DNA from: Plut-88900 sp963668115
GTDB taxonomy: Bacteria > Chloroflexota > Dehalococcoidia > Plut-88900
Direction of reading: 5' to 3'
Assembly: GCA_963668115.1 (NCBI GenBank)
Contig: OY764147.1
Location: forward strand, 868,001-932,000
Length of the DNA stretch: 64,000 nucleotides
Shown: piece by piece, positions 62,317 to 64,000 of the stretch
Position numbering within the stretch: position 1 is the stretch's first letter
Layout of the letters: each line of letters opens with the position of its first letter
Notes under the pieces: model-generated
What the model was told of the DNA's origin: nothing
Databases searched by the model: none
Seen by the model: only the letters and a program-made list of their open reading frames with translations
Made by a program: the position numbers and the translations under genes

Positions 62317-62466
62317 AGTCCCTGTGCTCATACTTGATGGCCATATTGTCGTGACATTATAACCGTTCATCAATAGGCGCAGCATGGGCACGACATTGCC
62401 TAAACCCCGAGTCCGTTGTTTACTTATACGGAAGTCCATCTCCACTAATAGATTAGGAACGGGAAC

Positions 62467-63807
62467 TTGCTTGAATCCTTAACCGAGAAAATCACAGGTG
62501 TCCTCGAACGGCTTGGGGGGAAGGCACGGCTCACGGAGGAGACCATCAACGAGGCCCTTCGTGAAGTCCGGCTGGCCCTGCTGGAAGCCGACGTCAACTT
62601 CAAGGTGGCCAAGACCTTCGTGGCGAGGGTGAAGGAGCGGTGCATGACCGCCGAGGTGCTCGACGCTCTGACGCCGTCCCAGCAGGTGCTCACCATAGTC
62701 CACGAGGAGCTGACCAGCATCCTAGGGGCGGAGGGGCACGACCTGGAGGAGCCAGACGGCACTCCGGGCGTGATCATCCTGGCCGGCCTGCAGGGGTCGG
62801 GCAAGACGACCACCGCGGCCAAGCTCGCTCTCCAGCTCCGGCGGGACGGCAAGACTGCCCTGATGGTGGCGGCGGACCTGCAACGTCCTGCGGCCATCGA
62901 CCAGCTAGTGTCGCTGGGCAAGCAGCTCGGCGTGCCGGTGTACAGCGAGGCACCGGGGGCCGACCCGGTAGACGTCGCCAAGAACGGACTCCGGGTGGGG
63001 CGGTCGGAGGGCGTCGACTGGGTCATAGTCGACACGGCGGGACGGTTGAACATCGACGACGAACTGATGAAGGAGCTTTCGCAGATCAAGAAGGCGGTCT
63101 CGCCGGACGATGCGCTCCTGGTCGTCGACTCCATGACGGGACAGGAAGCGGTCAGCGTGGCGGAGGAGTTCAACAGGCGGATCGGGCTGACGGGGCTGAT
63201 ACTGACGAAGATGGACGGGGACGCGCGGGGCGGGGCGGCGTTGTCGGTGACATCGGTGACGGGGGTGCCGATCAAGTTCATGGGCATCGGGGAGAAGGCG
63301 GATGCGCTGGAGCCGTACCACCCGGACCGGCTGGCCTCTCGCATTCTGGGCATGGGGGACGTGCAAACCCTGGTCGAAAAGGCGAAGGTCAGCATGGACG
63401 AGGCGCGGGCGAGGGAGATGGAGCGGAAGATGCGCAACGCCACGTTCACGCTGGAGGACTTCCTGGAGCAGATGCACCAGCTGAAGGAGATGGGCGGGCT
63501 GGGACAGGTGCTGGACATGATACCGGGGATGAGCAAGCTGAAGAATCGCCTCGGGCCGGGGGACATAGACGACGACAAGCTGAAGAAGACGGAGGCGATA
63601 ATCCTGTCGATGACTCCTGCGGAGAGGCAGAACCCGCAGATGATAGGTGGGAGCAGGAAGCGTCGGATATGCAGGGGGAGCGGGACGCTGCCGCAGGACG
63701 TGAACCAGCTGTTGAACCAGTTCCGGCAGATGCAGAAGATGATGAAGGCGATGGCGGGTGCGAAGCCCCGGATGCGGGGGCAGCAGATGGCGCAGTTGTT
63801 CAGGTAG
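62467..63807 (+). CDS. ffh: Signal recognition particle protein Ffh
   Basis: SRP GTPase of 446 residues that targets ribosomes making membrane proteins. The N domain opens with LTEKITGVLERLGGKARL; the G domain has GLQGSGKTTTAAKLAL near 103, DTAGRLNIDDELM near 190 and TKMDGDARGGAALS near 247; the methionine-rich M domain carries the RNA-binding segment GSGTLPQDVNQLLNQF. It starts at TTG 62467 next to the divergent BrnA-like gene. Full-length and convincing. Confidence 0.95.
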   Translation: MLESLTEKITGVLERLGGKARLTEETINEALREVRLALLEADVNFKVAKTFVARVKERCMTAEVLDALTPSQQVLTIVHEELTSILGAEGHDLEEPDGTPGVIILAGLQGSGKTTTAAKLALQLRRDGKTALMVAADLQRPAAIDQLVSLGKQLGVPVYSEAPGADPVDVAKNGLRVGRSEGVDWVIVDTAGRLNIDDELMKELSQIKKAVSPDDALLVVDSMTGQEAVSVAEEFNRRIGLTGLILTKMDGDARGGAALSVTSVTGVPIKFMGIGEKADALEPYHPDRLASRILGMGDVQTLVEKAKVSMDEARAREMERKMRNATFTLEDFLEQMHQLKEMGGLGQVLDMIPGMSKLKNRLGPGDIDDDKLKKTEAIILSMTPAERQNPQMIGGSRKRRICRGSGTLPQDVNQLLNQFRQMQKMMKAMAGAKPRMRGQQMAQLFR

Positions 63808-64000
63808 TCACTCTTTTTTGCTTGCCTGGGCGTTTCGGGGCCGGGCATTTTACCTCGCTCATATTGCGAGGGCCTCAGCGTGAGTGGCCCGACGCCGGGG
63901 AGGGCGCCCCTACGGGGAGGGGGTGGGTGGGGAGACCCTAGATTCACGCTCCGCCAAAGGCGGACTTCCAGCATGGCGTACGCCCAGGCGCATCTTCGAC
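63808..64000. other. Non-coding tail after ffh with repeat blocks
   Basis: No gene. A T-run follows the ffh stop (63814-63819), a 6-bp hairpin lies at 63853-63858 with 63866-63871, and AGATTCACGC (63940) and AGGCGCATCTTCGAC (63986-64000) repeat the block seen at 15867-15894, here split by about 35 bp. Confidence 0.5.

Noticed and set aside
62445..63974. A 509-codon open frame on the minus strand opposite ffh
   Set aside because: Ser/Arg/Pro-rich translation with no family pattern; it mirrors the strongly conserved ffh gene, a typical shadow in GC-rich DNA.
1..64000. tRNA, rRNA or tmRNA genes
   Set aside because: No cloverleaf arms or rRNA-like stretches were recognised in the intergenic gaps when read by eye; a covariance search would be needed to exclude them.

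Overview
The window is about 64 kb of GC-rich bacterial chromosome with short spacers and many start/stop overlaps (ATGA, GTGA, TTGA). Gene content points to an aerobic, heterotrophic Chloroflexota bacterium, most likely of the SAR202/Dehalococcoidia-related lineages. It has four luciferase-like flavin monooxygenases, two GMC oxidoreductases, several SDRs, family III CoA-transferases, amidohydrolases, RidA proteins, a quinol-type nitric oxide reductase and a dgt-dnaG-rpoD operon. This placement is inference from gene content; no rRNA or tRNA gene was seen.

Layout. 1-3006: purine genes purB (5' end outside the window), purC and purS, with a DUF3105 membrane protein between purC and purS. 3085-7929 (minus): histidine operon hisG - PLC-like hydrolase - hisD - hisC - hisB, tightly packed. 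8151-13652 (minus): RidA, two coupled SDRs (one without catalytic residues), biotin ligase, a phytoene-desaturase-like FAD enzyme and a two-domain META lipoprotein. 13807-14838: flavin monooxygenase. 14839-16061: 1.2 kb of non-coding repeats. 16062-19436: PIG-L deacetylase diverging from two CoA-transferases, the first frameshifted. 19464-21772: an inserted-looking patch with a Uma2 nuclease flanked by a 20-bp direct repeat and an AT-richer plant-type LRR protein. 21778-31726 (minus): M24 peptidase homologue, BNR-repeat protein, small membrane protein, qNOR, flavin monooxygenase and acyl-CoA ligase. 31773-43465: amino-acid and flavin-enzyme genes, including a monooxygenase with an in-frame UGA followed by a SECIS-like hairpin, and an ArdC-like antirestriction gene. 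43476-51530: metallo-hydrolase, RRM protein, two convergent amidohydrolases, an SDR and two tandem GMC enzymes. 51846-63807: housekeeping block dgt-dnaG-rpoD, yihY, UDG, lysA, holB, a short PSP1-like gene, HNH nuclease, PAP2, a BrnA-like antitoxin and ffh.

Working together: core biosynthesis (purine, His, Lys) and information-processing genes alternate with accessory catabolic blocks for oxidising, CoA-activating and hydrolysing diverse organic compounds. Points most worth a second look are the UGA-containing monooxygenase (34802-35794), the SDR pair with a probable pseudoenzyme (8661-10191), and the Uma2/LRR patch bounded by a duplicated gene end.
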